Assembly (NCBI RefSeq): GCF_019649055.1
Contig: NW_026570566.1
Coordinates: forward strand, 1-40,930
Direction of reading: 5' to 3'
Length of the DNA: 40,930 bases
From: Paramacrobiotus metropolitanus
Taxonomy: Eukaryota > Tardigrada > Eutardigrada > Parachela > Macrobiotidae
Below the pieces are notes generated by a model, which was not told the DNA's origin, ran no database searches, and saw nothing but the letters and a program-made list of their open reading frames with translations. A program made the translations under genes and the position numbers. This document shows positions 1-10,635 of this stretch, piece by piece. The number at the start of each line of letters is the position of its first letter. Within the stretch, counting starts at the first letter, position 1.

Positions 1-620
1 GCTATTCAAATAAATCAAATAGAAGATAAAATAATAAATAATAAAAAATAAAATAATAAAATAATAAAATAATAAAATAATAAAATAATAAAATAATAAA
101 ATAATAAAATAATAAAATAATAAAATAATAAAATAATAAAAAAATAACAAAATAATAAAATAATAAAATAATAAAATAATAAAATAATAAAATAATAAAA
201 TAATAAAAATAATAAAATAATAAAATAATAAATAATAAAATAATAAAATAATAAAATAACAAAATAATAAAAATAATAAAATAATAAAATAATAAAATAA
301 TAAAATAATAAAATAATAAAATAAAAATAAAAATAATAAAATAATAAAACAATAAAATAATAAAATAATAAAAATAATAAAATAATAAAATAATAAAATA
401 ATAAAAATAATAAAATAATAAAATAATAAAAATAATAAAATAACAAAAAAATAACAAAATAACAAAATAATAAAATAAAAAATAAATAATAAAATAATAA
501 AATAATAAAATAATAAAATAATAAAATAATAAAATAATAAAATAATAAAATAATAAAATAATAAAATAATAAAATAATAAGATAATAAAATAATAAAATA
601 ATAAAATAATAAAATAATAT
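1..620. repeat. AT-rich microsatellite, 8-bp unit (ATAATAAA)n
   Basis: Nearly pure A/T tract built of an 8-base unit, ATAATAAA, with occasional single-base insertions and a few C substitutions. Because 8 bases take 24 bases to return to frame, its minus strand reads as an octapeptide repeat (YYFIILLF) without stops for about 150 codons. Those reading frames are an artefact of the repeat and not genes. The array runs off the left edge of the window, so its full length is unknown. Confidence 0.95.
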
Positions 621-946
621 GGAACGTTTTCCGTATGGAACTACACGTCATGGCCGAACAGGGATTTTTAAAGCGCTACATCAACATCTGCACACTGCTG
701 CAGATACGTGTTTGACTAAATTAAGATTTCCGGAAGACCTGAAAGGTAAAAGTTTCAGAAAAATGAATATCAGGGACTTCCGGTGCGTGACACAGGTATC
801 ACCGCCCGATGTGACAGCGTGAATTAGCTTACGCTGGGGTCATTTAAAATCTCAAATTTATGTTATGTTTGGCTTTCGAGCTGCCCGGAATTTTACACAA
901 ATTTTTGAGGATTTTTTTGAAATTTTGATTCAAGACCCGATTAACC

Positions 947-1430
947 TGATTCACTTGGATACACACGCTGTGATGCTAGATTCACCGCTGTGTGCACCTC
1001 GATTCACCGGGATTCACTGGGATTTACTGACAAAAAATATGATAAAAATCTTTCGATTATTCTGCAACCAGGATTCACCTAGATACACACGCTGTGATGC
1101 TGGATTCACCGTTGTTCGCACCTTGATTCACCGGGACTCACTGGGATTCACTGACAAAAAATATGATTAAAAACCAGCAATTATTCTGCAACCAGGATTC
1201 ACTTGGATACACATACTGGGAGGCTGGATTCACCGTTGTTTGCACCTCGATAAACCGGGATTCATTAGGATTCACTGACGGAAAATATGATAGAAATCTA
1301 GCAATTATTCTGCAACCAGGAATCACTTGGATACACACACTCTATGCTGGATTCACCGCTGTGTGCACTTCGATTTACCGGGATTCATTGAGATTCATTG
1401 ACAGAAAGTGGTACGGATATGAGTTATAAT
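947..1430. repeat. 124-bp tandem repeat (minisatellite), about 3.8 copies
   Basis: Equivalent points of successive units (GGATTCAC or its variant) lie at about 947, 1071, 1195 and 1319, exactly 124 bp apart each time. Each unit contains several short GATTCAC-like sub-motifs, so the unit itself probably grew from a shorter repeat. Units differ by scattered substitutions and not by indels. The last unit decays near 1430. Open frames across it in both strands are repeat artefacts. Confidence 0.9.
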
Positions 1431-1580
1431 TATGAGCAAAAATATGGTGAGCTGTAGGAGCAAAGTATGATTATGGTTATGACATCCATTATTGGTATAA
1501 TTAACCGATTGTGATTATGAGTCGGATTATGAGTATTAAGACGATTATGATTATAAGGGGCAAAATCAAACGTTATTCAC

Positions 1581-1723
1581 CGTTCCCCTGTACTGCTGCT
1601 GTCACCCTGGAGTCTGACGTTATGGCTGATCGAACATGTTGCTGTGTACCGCGCCAGATTTAACCAGATGTATTGTCGTAACGTCCCACCGTAAGCGGGT
1701 GACGGCAGCAATACAGGGGAACG
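1581..1723. mobile_element. Palindromic MITE-like element with 27-bp inverted ends
   Basis: The 27 bases at 1581-1607 are the reverse complement of 1697-1723 with two mismatches. The ends read CGTTCCCCTGTACTGCTGCT inward. The 89-bp middle contains GTACCGCGCC-GATTTAACC, which recurs in a second, more decayed element at 19640-19763. No clear target-site duplication is visible, so the superfamily cannot be assigned. It is too short to encode a transposase and would be non-autonomous. Confidence 0.75.
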
Positions 1724-2095
1724 TTCCGTGTTAGCGTGTGAGTCCATACGAATGATTTGCACAGTTGTTCCTGTTTTCAAATCATTTGATAGCAGACCAA
1801 ATGCAACACATTTTTATTGACCGGTATAAACAAAGCCGCGCATTAACAAAGTCCAGTACATCTGTTTGCGGTATATATTCATGACCAAATATAATGAACA
1901 CAATCAGACAACAATAAAAAGATCAGAAATGGCCACCACACTGATCGCAAGACATATGTGTGCACAACAAAAGCTTCAGTATACTACTGAACTAATTATA
2001 AAACTGTAGTTTCGAATACCGTCGCCTTTCTCTTCTTACAGTGAAATTATCACTAGAACCTCTTAACATAAATTTTCTCTGACCATAGGCTAAAG

Positions 2096-2635
2096 TCAAT
2101 GCCCTGGGCATCCAGGTGGCGCCCCCGCTATTTCTATATGGGAAACCACTGCGTTAAACACTCTGTAACAAAACTTGAACTCGCGGGATCCAGATAGGGC
2201 GTGAGGCGTCCACAACGAAACCTTCCGCTCCATGTACAGACACTGACACTGCCAGTAGACATGATAATTGGCACAATAACAACCCTCGGCAGGGTTTTCA
2301 ACTAAGCGCAGCAAGTTAAAATCCTCCCATGCAATTAGAACTCTTTCCTCAGGGATTACGATCATCGGTACATCAGGGGGCAAATCAGCAGCGTTCCCGA
2401 CGCGATGTTGGATGCAATTTCCCGCAAGACGAAAAGGACTTTCTCTGAGTGGGAATCTTTCGGCACAGCACCGTGCGGTCGAATTATCCGTCAGGGTTCG
2501 AAGACACGCAATGCGCGTGTCGCCGTACAGACAACCACATCCCTGCCACCGGACATGATAAACACCGCAGAAACACCTAGCAAAGTTTTCAACAATCTGA
2601 AATACATGAAAGTCTTCTCTCGGGACGGCCTCCAT
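2096..2635 (-). CDS. Cysteine-rich protein with an internal duplication, unknown function
   Basis: An uninterrupted 179-aa frame whose start sits in a good animal context (AAACATGG on the minus strand). I do not recognise the family. It contains two copies of a block of about 30 residues. Residues 7-37 and 104-134 share the pattern EDF-x3-x-[IL]-VENxA, then a cysteine cluster with YHVxWQ and CxCLY. Conservation of spaced residues (EDF, VEN, YHV, WQ, CLY) while the rest differs is what selection on a protein leaves. No signal peptide or membrane segment is visible in this frame. Further exons upstream of 2641 cannot be excluded. A plus-strand frame overlapping it (2405-2641) is judged a shadow. 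Confidence 0.55.
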   Translation of the reverse strand: MEAVPREDFHVFQIVENFARCFCGVYHVRWQGCGCLYGDTRIACLRTLTDNSTARCCAERFPLRESPFRLAGNCIQHRVGNAADLPPDVPMIVIPEERVLIAWEDFNLLRLVENPAEGCYCANYHVYWQCQCLYMERKVSLWTPHALSGSREFKFCYRVFNAVVSHIEIAGAPPGCPGH

Positions 2636-2641
2636 GTTTAA

Positions 2642-2969
2642 AAAAATAAAAACAGCGACAACTTAACATCGCAAAAGTCAGTGCAGTGACCAGTTGTTGA
2701 CCACCGGCTCAAATTTGAAACAGGTCTAGTAGTGCGTCAACACTAATAAGGTATGAGTAGTATACGCCGGCAGGTGGAAACGCAAATTATTCTCTGCCGT
2801 CTTAGTGTTGGTATGATGTTTTTCCGCCTGATGTAGTCTTTGTTTAACGAGTTTACTCTTGCGCAGCACACCTGAACCAGATAGTAGTTTCGTGTGCATC
2901 AAACTGCATTTCTGATTTGCAAGTTAATGGCTTACGTAATTTTCTCAAAATTGGAATATTCTTGACAAA
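2642..2969. other. Intergenic region between divergent genes
   Basis: This holds the 5' side of both the minus-strand gene at 2096-2635 and the plus-strand gene starting at 2970. No repeat or reading frame was found. Promoters for both genes would be expected here, but no unambiguous TATA box or initiator was identified. Confidence 0.4.
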
Positions 2970-3884
2970 ATGAAGGTAATTGAAATTCTTATTTTTCGCA
3001 GGTTAAAATTCCTCGCCGCGTTTGTTTTCCTTCTGCAAAATAATGCGCTTCCCGTTACTCGCAATGTTCACGCATCATCACTGGGTGATGCTTGTTATTA
3101 CAGCTCCGCAGATGATGAAGGTGATTACACAATCATAACCTTGAACACTGGATAAATGTTGTTGTATGGATTTTCAAAAAAATCGCCAAAATATTGAATT
3201 AATAACTCATAAAAAATCTCCTTTGTAGGATCAGAGGAACTAGATCAAGTTCTCCGCAACGCCCTGAATGGATCAAAAAAAGATGACGGAGAGGCGGAAA
3301 ACGCCAGCGTCCCAGGTTGGAAATTTCACGAATAATTTTTTAACGAATTATTACCGTTAATCTTTTATTGTAGAAGCTAAGGAGGCTTTTCCAAACGTTG
3401 ACAAAGACATACTTATTCTGGTACTTCTTGGGGCAGCCGTAGTTCTGCTTATTGGACTTTATATGTTGGTATGCAAACTGAGAATACATTTAGCGATTTT
3501 TGAGAAGTACATTTAAGTTATTTTTAGCCTGTCTGTCTGCGTTGGTCGGAGAAACGCCGCTCCCAAAACAACCTTTTTTGGCCGGAGAGAACTCCAACGG
3601 GAAGCGTTACTCCACTTGTAGTTGCAGTGCCTTGCCGATATGCCAGTCAACCGTCGGATGCTAGGACTGTTATCACACCTTACCAGGTCTCTGAACCCCT
3701 TGAGCAGAGGATCAGTAACGCAAGATACCAACAGCTTCCTCCCCCGTTGCCCCCTAAACAGTCAGCAAGGCCATCAAACACCAGCCTGCAGACCCGGAAC
3801 AGAGATTTTACTAGTTTTCGCACTTCCGGCAGAGATTCCCCACCCCCAGCACCGCTCCCAAGTTGCGCTTCAACGTGGGCGTGA
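2970..3884 (+). CDS. Single-pass membrane protein with proline-rich (SH3-ligand-like) cytoplasmic tail
   Basis: Four exons give a continuous 229-aa protein: 2970-3120, 3229-3315, 3374-3468 and 3528-3884. All three introns (108, 58 and 59 bp) have GT..AG ends, and the phases agree. Residues 1 to about 28 form a hydrophobic signal-peptide-like start. A short acidic ectodomain follows, then a strong hydrophobic segment at about residues 92-111, and a basic stop-transfer run (WSEKRR) soon after. The tail of about 115 residues holds LPPPLPPK, a classic class of SH3-binding sequence, plus further proline and arginine clusters. This suggests a type I membrane protein that recruits cytoplasmic adaptors; the ligand and partners are unknown. 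An AATAAA at 4117-4122 can serve as poly(A) signal. No named family is recognised. Confidence 0.75.
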
Positions 3885-4116
3885 ATTTTAAGCGACTTAA
3901 GCCATTCGCTATACTACTGCAATATTTTCGATATTGTGTTACTTTAAAAACTTCACTGTTGATATTTGGATTTGTTTTTTGAGTTTTATTGTGCATTTTG
4001 TTGTTTTGGTGTTCTCTGTGAAATTTTTTCGTGGTTTTCAGTGATGTGTGGTTCTTAGATGGTGTATGGGAATTTATTGCATATATAAATTTTTATTTTT
4101 GGTGTAGCAGTAGGAA

Positions 4117-4122
4117 AATAAA
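4117..4122 (+). terminator. Poly(A) signal AATAAA
   Basis: The AATAAA lies 233 bp after the stop codon of the membrane-protein gene at 2970-3884 and just before the CACTA remnant begins. Confidence 0.5.
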
Positions 4123-4136
4123 CGCACCGTTCTGAC

Positions 4137-6480
4137 ATGTCAAAGCCTAGAACTTTTTTTAAGAAAATTTCACCAGGAGAGGGAAATCGCAGTCATTGCT
4201 ACCGGCAGTTGCCCAAGGTTACCGTCTTTGGTGAGGTTTTTCGTACTAACACCTTCGAAATGCGAATTTTTAAGTTTCGAAAATGCTCTACAGGAAGGAA
4301 ACCGAATGCCGTGGATGAAACGGCAGCTGATTTCGTAGAAGATACCCATCGAATTGATCAAATTGAAGCAGCTAAATACGACAGCAATACTAGCCCCTCG
4401 GATCTCGAACATGGTTCAATTCCTAATGCTGATATTTGCGATGGAGAAACTCTTGCAGACGCGCAAGCATTAGCTGAAGGAACTCATGACTGTGACGATT
4501 TTATTCCGCTATTTCCAGGGTCGCTGCATTCAAACGTTGACGGTCTTACGGATTTGCTCGAAATCTTTAGGCGACATAACGCCAGCAATTTGATGCAGAA
4601 TGATATTTTATGCTATTTAAATAAGTATCTCCCAATCGGCCATTCTCTGGCCCCAAGTCTTGAAACATGTAGCGTGCCACCAGTTTCTCATTATGTGTGC
4701 AAGAACCACTCGGAATATTTGGGTAAAGGCAAGCATCATGTAAAAGTGATGTCAAATTTTGAACTAAGGAATGGTAGGATTTAAAATTAGACTTCATTTG
4801 AAAATCATGAAGTCAGTTATTGACGCTACAGTTTCTGTTATAGAGATGTTTGGATTGCCCAAATACTCTAACGGAAACGTTTCACACCTTTGAGCTAACT
4901 AAACTGCTGCGGCAGTTGTTCAGCGACCCGTTTGCCAGCCGTTTGTTGCAGAGCGAAATTCCTTCAGGTTATTTGGACATACGCCACGGTAGAAGATATA
5001 GGGAATTACAAACAAATCGCCGCGAGAAAGCAACTTTATTATTCTGGTAAGCTTCAATAAAATACGCTAGTTAAATAAACTAAGGCTTCTAAGAATATTC
5101 TTATTAGCTTCCTGTTGGCTTTCTAAAATAAAAATAGTGAAAATACAATTTAGTTGATTTTAATTGAGGTTGTTTGAATCAGGCAAATTCTATTAATCCA
5201 TCTTAATTAGATTTACTTTAATGTAATGTAATATAATATAATACTATTCGATGTATTGCTATGAAATGTTATATGATATAAATGCAATAACTGGTTATAA
5301 AAAGTTTTGAAAAGGTTTGACGGAGCCGATTTAAAAAGAGCAAGAAACAAAGTGTGGGTATTGATGTGGACTATTGTCGAATTCTCTATTGCTGTACGGT
5401 GGGATATGGCTCGCTACGCCGTAGTGATTTGCTGCCAGAGCAAGCCCAGCGCTCAAACAATTCTAAAGCCATTTGTTGATGACTACAAAAAAGCCTCTGC
5501 GGAGTTAGAAAACGTGTCGCTAAATCTGCTTTGCTGCTGCTGTGACTCTCCAGGGCGATGCGACGCCCGCGGCAATCGCCAGTGGAATTCTTTAGAGTAC
5601 GGCTGCACCACGTGCCTTCGGTCAGCAAGTGGGGGGTTTGGTTCCGCAACTTATCCATATACACACGGGCTTTTACACGAAAACCGAACTCATGCGCAGA
5701 CTCTCCAAGATGCGCGGGACTGGGCGTTGAATGCGCTTACTGGAGGAAACACTTAAAGCTCGAATGCCGCAGTTGGTAAAAGGGAAACAAATAACTTCAG
5801 CGAATTGCTTCATTTGCCACAGCAGCAATTCGACATTATCCGTTGCATGCCGCACGACCTGATGCATATTACGCTAAATTTGGGGAAACATATCTTCAAA
5901 CTTCTCCTTGAAGTTCCATTGTCGTCGCTTCCGATAGCGGCACTATTTCCACGGTTTTCCGGCGGTCGAAAATTTATATTGAACAAGGGGGAAGCCGATA
6001 AAATTGGAAAGATAATGAATTAAATTTTTTATCCCAGAATTTGTCCACGCGTCCCTCGCGCTGACCCAAAAGACTGGAAGGATTTCAAAGCGTCTGAATA
6101 TTTCCTCTTTTTTTTGGTTGTAATCCCTTTTGCATTGCAAAAAGGAAATGATTCGTTTGAAGAGCTCATGTTTCCAGAGTTAAGGCAGCTCCTTTTGACG
6201 CTTTCTTATGCACTCCACCACCTTGTTTGTGATCGGTATGATGTGCAGACTCCACCGGAAATTGTTATCGCTGAACGTGGAGACGTCGCCGAGCGGATGA
6301 TTAACGATTTTGTTCATCAATCAACCGTACTTTTCGGAAGCGCCAACATCACTTATGCTTTTCATTAGATGCAACATCTGCTTCCCACACATGGAGCGAA
6401 TACAGTGGTGTTACTATTAGACCAGCTGGATCATCCAGTATTTTTCTTAGCGAATTCCCCAAAGTGCTTATATAGGTACA
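4137..6480 (+). pseudogene. Degenerate CACTA (En/Spm, Tnp2-type) transposase
   Basis: Broken pieces appear in the order of an animal CACTA transposase. 4137-4784 has the N-terminal part (LLEIFRRHNAS, then HYVCKNHSEYLG, the residue of a zinc-binding pair). 4900-5050 has the LRQLFSDPF and DIRHGRRYREL pieces. 5307-5756 has FDGADLKRARNKVW, then KPFVDDYKK and DSPGRCDARGNRQ, followed by GCTTCL, a remnant of a C-x2-C knuckle. 5790-6020 has MPHDLMHITLNLG, matching the family's 'MH-LLG' segment. 6110-6480 has the C-terminal helices (FVHQSTVLFGSANITYAFH, then a TAG, then QHLLPTHG). Pieces are separated by stops, frameshifts and an AT-rich replacement of the catalytic centre at 5050-5300, so it is dead. 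Terminal inverted repeats were not located. Family assignment rests on recalled family motifs. Confidence 0.75.
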
Positions 6481-6896
6481 CGGTGCCATCGTTAACGGTT
6501 ATGCTCAAAAATTAAACATTTTAGATTACCGCTTGTTATTAAAAGTGTTTCACTTAAAATTGTTTTGGCTTTTAATGTACCTACCTAAACACATAATTGT
6601 TTTACCAGTTTTGTTTCCATGTGTTGCTTATTTTGCAATTCATATCCTGAATGTTTCGTTTTAATTTATACATAAAAGCGGATATCTCAGGGAGGAGAAC
6701 GCGCTGATTGGTCGCGCTGTGGCTAGCCAATCAGCAGGCAGCATTGAAACGGCAGAATCTTGTGAATGCGGTATCCGCTTTAGTTCACTTCGGCGAAGGT
6801 CTTCCAGTTTCAGCGGCAATAACGATGATAAGATTATCCATGTTTTAGTCTGATTTATCGAATTTAATAAAAGCAGTATTTAATAAAGAATTATCG
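6481..6896. other. Intergenic / promoter region
   Basis: No reading frame or repeat apart from the paired CCAAT boxes at 6703-6735. It separates the transposase fossil from the start codon at 6897. Confidence 0.5.
6703..6735 (+). promoter_or_regulatory. Inverted pair of CCAAT boxes
   Basis: GCTGATTGG (6703-6711) and CCAATCAGC (6727-6735) are exact reverse complements with a 15-bp GC-rich spacer, about 160 bp upstream of the ATG at 6897. The extended core matches the consensus of the NF-Y factor, known from other animals. The element is GC-rich inside an AT-rich intergenic stretch, and its position suits a proximal promoter. Binding is inferred. Confidence 0.55.
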
Positions 6897-9800
6897 ATGT
6901 CTGCTAACCGTGATCTTCGTTCCCGTTCTCGGAGTACCGAGCAAGTTTATAACGAGGATTCTGCGGACAAGGAGGAATGGGAAAAGTTTGACGATGAAGT
7001 CGATGTTTATTACCGCTCCAACGATTCCACGGAAAGTACGTATTTCGACAATTTTTAAAATTTTGGCAGTTGTTTGAAGTAACATTTTACAGAGTACATT
7101 GTGATTAAGTCTGCGGTTGACGGAAAAATGAGATGCATGGATTACACAAAGAAAAAGACTAAGCAGAATACTCTCAAAATCGTGGAGGATGAGTTCTTAA
7201 AGAACACCTACAGCGGCACGGAGTATGCCGTTGGCGACACAGTTCTTGCTTGGTTCCCGAAAACCACCAAAACCGCTGCCGGATACTTTCGATACCACGT
7301 GGAATATGTTGATGCTACAGAGTCCGAAGCAATGCAGTTTTTGAAGAAAACCTCCACTCGCAAACCGAGCGCCAAAAATCAGGTACTCTCATTTCTTGTT
7401 TTTAATAAGTTGTGCAGAATTTTTTTTATTTATTTGCTTTCCATTAATTACACTTGATCTTACTATTATTATTTTTTAAACCCCACCAGGAAATAAAGGT
7501 GCTGCTAGATCTGGCGGTATTTCCTTAATATAACCGCTGTAAAAGCTGCGTTCTAAACTTAAATGTCTTTTAATAAATTTGTTTTGCGCTTATCCCATGA
7601 AAGTCGTATGTAACAGCAAATACCTTTATTTACTTATTTTTTATCTCTAAATAAGCTAAGATTGGTCGACATCGTAAACCACTTTTTATTGCAGTGTCCG
7701 CTTGAATTGTTCAAAGTTGGCACACGTTCAGGATATACAACTAACTGGATATTTTCGCCAGTATGTAAGTACCGGCATATTCAAGTTTACCATAAAAAAA
7801 CTTTTGGATGAAAAAATTAGGACAGTTGCTCAGTCATCGACGTTTACTTCAGATTTTTTAAATTGAAAGTGAAACCGGAAAACGATTTTTGTTCAACAAT
7901 ATTTTCTGCGCCCTTTGTCAGGTAGCTGCGATCACTCATTTCATTATATGACCAGTGCGAAAAATTTAGTTAACAGCACAAACGGGAAAGCGGCTTCAAA
8001 GTTGCCTGGGTCCGCAATCTCTTCCAGCCGCCAGTCCGTCTACACCACCAGAGTCGACACAAACATCCAAGTCACCGGACCACCACGCCACCGGCTGTGG
8101 TTCAAGATCCGGGTACAGTTCTGAACAGCCGGATATGTTTTCAACGCAATCAATCGGTTTCCGCACGCTGTTCATGCTGTTTTTGAGTCCCAGAATATTC
8201 TCGAGCCAGTACAAGGTAACCAGCGGAATATGATTTGAATATTTGATTCGCGTTTCTAATTAGGTTTGTTATGCCAGACGCTTGCCCGTCAATCGATTTT
8301 ACAACGCCTCTCATGCCGCTCACAAGCAAACCAGCCGAAAATCCATTGATAGTACGCAAATTCTCCTGAAACTTCTTCTTGTGCTGAACTTATATAAACT
8401 GCGTTTTTTGAAAGGCATTTGTGCCGTCCGGCGAACTTTACCATCCCAGCCCTTCTAAAATTTAGTCTATACCTCCTGGGACATCATCAGAAAATTTCGA
8501 AATTTGGTTAACTCCAACACATGGTGAATAATTTGTGACTATCCTGGAATAATAATGTTGTAAATATTTCGATTTTGATAAGTATGCCTTTCTTGCAGCT
8601 ATCGCTAACTCTGATGGAAATAACTATTCCAGCGCCAATGATACGAAAACTTTGAACGAACAATGTCCGGATGCGCAAAACGTAAGCGGTAAAATAACAT
8701 ACTTGAATGAAATACATGAAATACAGTAACTGATATTTTCTAGGGAAGACTGGCCACTTCGGTGCCTGCACCAGCTAGTGGACTAGTTTAACCACCTGTT
8801 TTACTGCAGCGGCCCAGTATTGCTGCGCGCTCAATGCTTCCGGAGCAGTCTACCTGTAGGACTACTGCTTCAGTTAATGACGTCTTCGGTAATAAAATCA
8901 GTATTGATGGAAAGTAATGCGACTACAGTAATGCGACTCTGTACGTAATTATTTTCCTTGAAACAGAATTTTCATTTGTGTTTTTTTGGCATCAGATTGC
9001 ATGTTTTTTATGAAAATTTTTTTAATTGTTTCAGAGAATGGCAACAACGCTGATCGCAGCGCTGTCGATTCCGGGACGGAGCACCTTTCAAAACGGCGCC
9101 GACACAGCAAATTTCAAGCCGTTACGCGAGCAGCAATCGACAATTTCCACGTTTGCGAACCTCCTTCTGCGCACCAAATTTCAGCAAAAGCTATTTCAGT
9201 ATCCAGTGATCCTAAGTATCCAGTAATTACCGTGAGAGGTGGTATCGTGTTCTACGATTTCTACTGGCGCCACGAAGGTCCTCATAACCCGCGGCTGTTA
9301 CAAGGCTACGATCTGTTTGTGTACAGCGACAAACTACAAAGGCTGCGACTTCATGGACCGACGCCAAAAAACCTTAGTTGGACAAGATATGCCCAAAATT
9401 TTATCTTGCATCTTCTTGGAGATTTAGTGGGGATGAAAAAGTGTTCCGCGCAGACAATACCGGCTTGGATAAATTTCTTGGTTCGAGCATTACAGAAGCA
9501 ATCTGTTGTAAGTTTTCATTTAAATTCATTTGAATTAAATTTAAATTAAGCACTTAATCTAGTTTTCATTTTATAGTTTCTTGAAACTAACGGTGAATTT
9601 GAAGTATTAGACTCCATTTGTTTTTTTGCTAGCTAAAATGGCTGCCTTGTGCGCGTTTATTCAGAATAGAGGGCCATTCAGTCATTTTTGCGTAAACACA
9701 GTGCAAAAAATGGCAAATAATCTTACCAGGCTAGCGTCACAGGCCCCCCTCTCAGAAAAATTTCGTTTTTTGCAGGATTGTAGAGTAACACTAGGGTATG

Positions 9801-10635
9801 CTTAAAAAAATAGTTTCATCTGCCATGGTCAGTAGGGCGTGGCCAAACAGAATTCAGAAGTTATAAACTTGCTATGTTACAGCCTATGGCCAGTGCATTG
9901 CTTCGTACTTTAAGCACATTTACGAATTAATACGAACCACTTGAATGCGCTATCGTATGAGGCCTATGTGTGTCCAATATTCTCCGTTAACCGTTTTTGT
10001 TTCTGAAGCGGCCTGTACGTGGTAATTAACAATACTTTGTAAGAGCTAGATTAGCAGGTGTAAATACTTTCATTTCGATTCGCGCTATCAGTTTTTATCA
10101 CATAACCCTAGCAGCCTAGCACGAAAACCGAGGTAATGAGGACCTACAGATCATCTCTAAACTTAAAAATAAATAACTGTCATCTACTAGCCCGTTTCAG
10201 AAACGGGAAGCCGAGAACATTTAGCGCACATAAGCCTCGTACGATACCACGTGAAGTGGTTTGTATTAAATCGTAAATGTGCTTAAATTACGAAGCAATG
10301 CATTGGCCATAGGCTATAACATAGCAAATTTTAAACTTCTAAATTCTGTTTGGCCACGCTCTACTAACCATGGCAGATGAAACTATTTTTTTAAGCATAC
10401 CCTAGTGTTACTCTGCAATCCTGCAAAAAACGAAATTTTTCTGAGAGGGGGGCCGGTGACGCTGCCCTGGTTAGAATAATGAAAATTTTGTTTTGCAGTG
10501 CATGTGGAAAAAAGCTTCAAAGTGACCATCAACTTAATGGAGTTTAAATCGGCAATGAATACTGCGTTCCGAATGATGTATAGACGAAAATGCCAACAGG
10601 CACTGCCCGCAGCCGCATCCGAGGAGACTGCCTGA
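6897..10635 (+). CDS. Multi-exon gene; possible BEN-like C-terminus
   Basis: Proposed exons: 6897-7035, 7093-7382, 7490-7516, 7695-7764, 7977-8215, 8264-8351, 8599-8681, 8810-8888, 9035-9507, 9577-9592, 10499-10635. Every boundary is GT..AG, all phases agree, and the total is 1641 nt (546 aa). Residues 1-47 are acidic and charged. About 48-143 form a compact domain (YAVGDTVLAWFP, YFRYHVEYVD), perhaps a Tudor- or BAH-like reader. The middle is a Ser/Pro/Thr-rich linker. The C-terminal piece (SWTRYAQNFILHLLGDL ... FKSAMNTAFRMMYRRK) has the helix spacing of a BEN DNA-binding domain, a weak resemblance. The 16-nt exon is needed to keep frame. 8744-8785 is open but ends in a stop if used, perhaps an alternative exon. 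Exons 3, 5 and 8 are the least certain. Confidence 0.6.
9726..10470. mobile_element. 745-bp foldback transposon with TTA target duplication (copy 1)
   Basis: TTA occurs directly at both flanks (9723-9725 and 10471-10473). The element opens CCAGGCTAGCGTCAC and closes GTGACGCTGCCCTGG. The two halves are imperfect reverse complements for about 290 bp each, leaving a central loop of about 150 bp. It has no coding capacity. A 3-bp TTA duplication is typical of PIF/Harbinger transposons, so a Harbinger-derived MITE or foldback is the best guess; the ends do not decide it. It lies wholly in the last proposed intron (9593-10498) of the gene at 6897-10635. A second copy, in opposite orientation, is at 27121-31196. 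Confidence 0.85.

Noticed and set aside
2-457. Minus-strand frames of over 140 codons made of YYFIILLF repeats
   Set aside because: They are the translation of an 8-bp microsatellite; 24 bases return to frame, so long open frames arise automatically.
8744-8788. Additional exon GRLATSVPAPASGLV in the gene at 6897
   Set aside because: Using it requires a 24-bp intron or ends the protein at TAA 8789-8791. It was kept only as a possible alternative exon.
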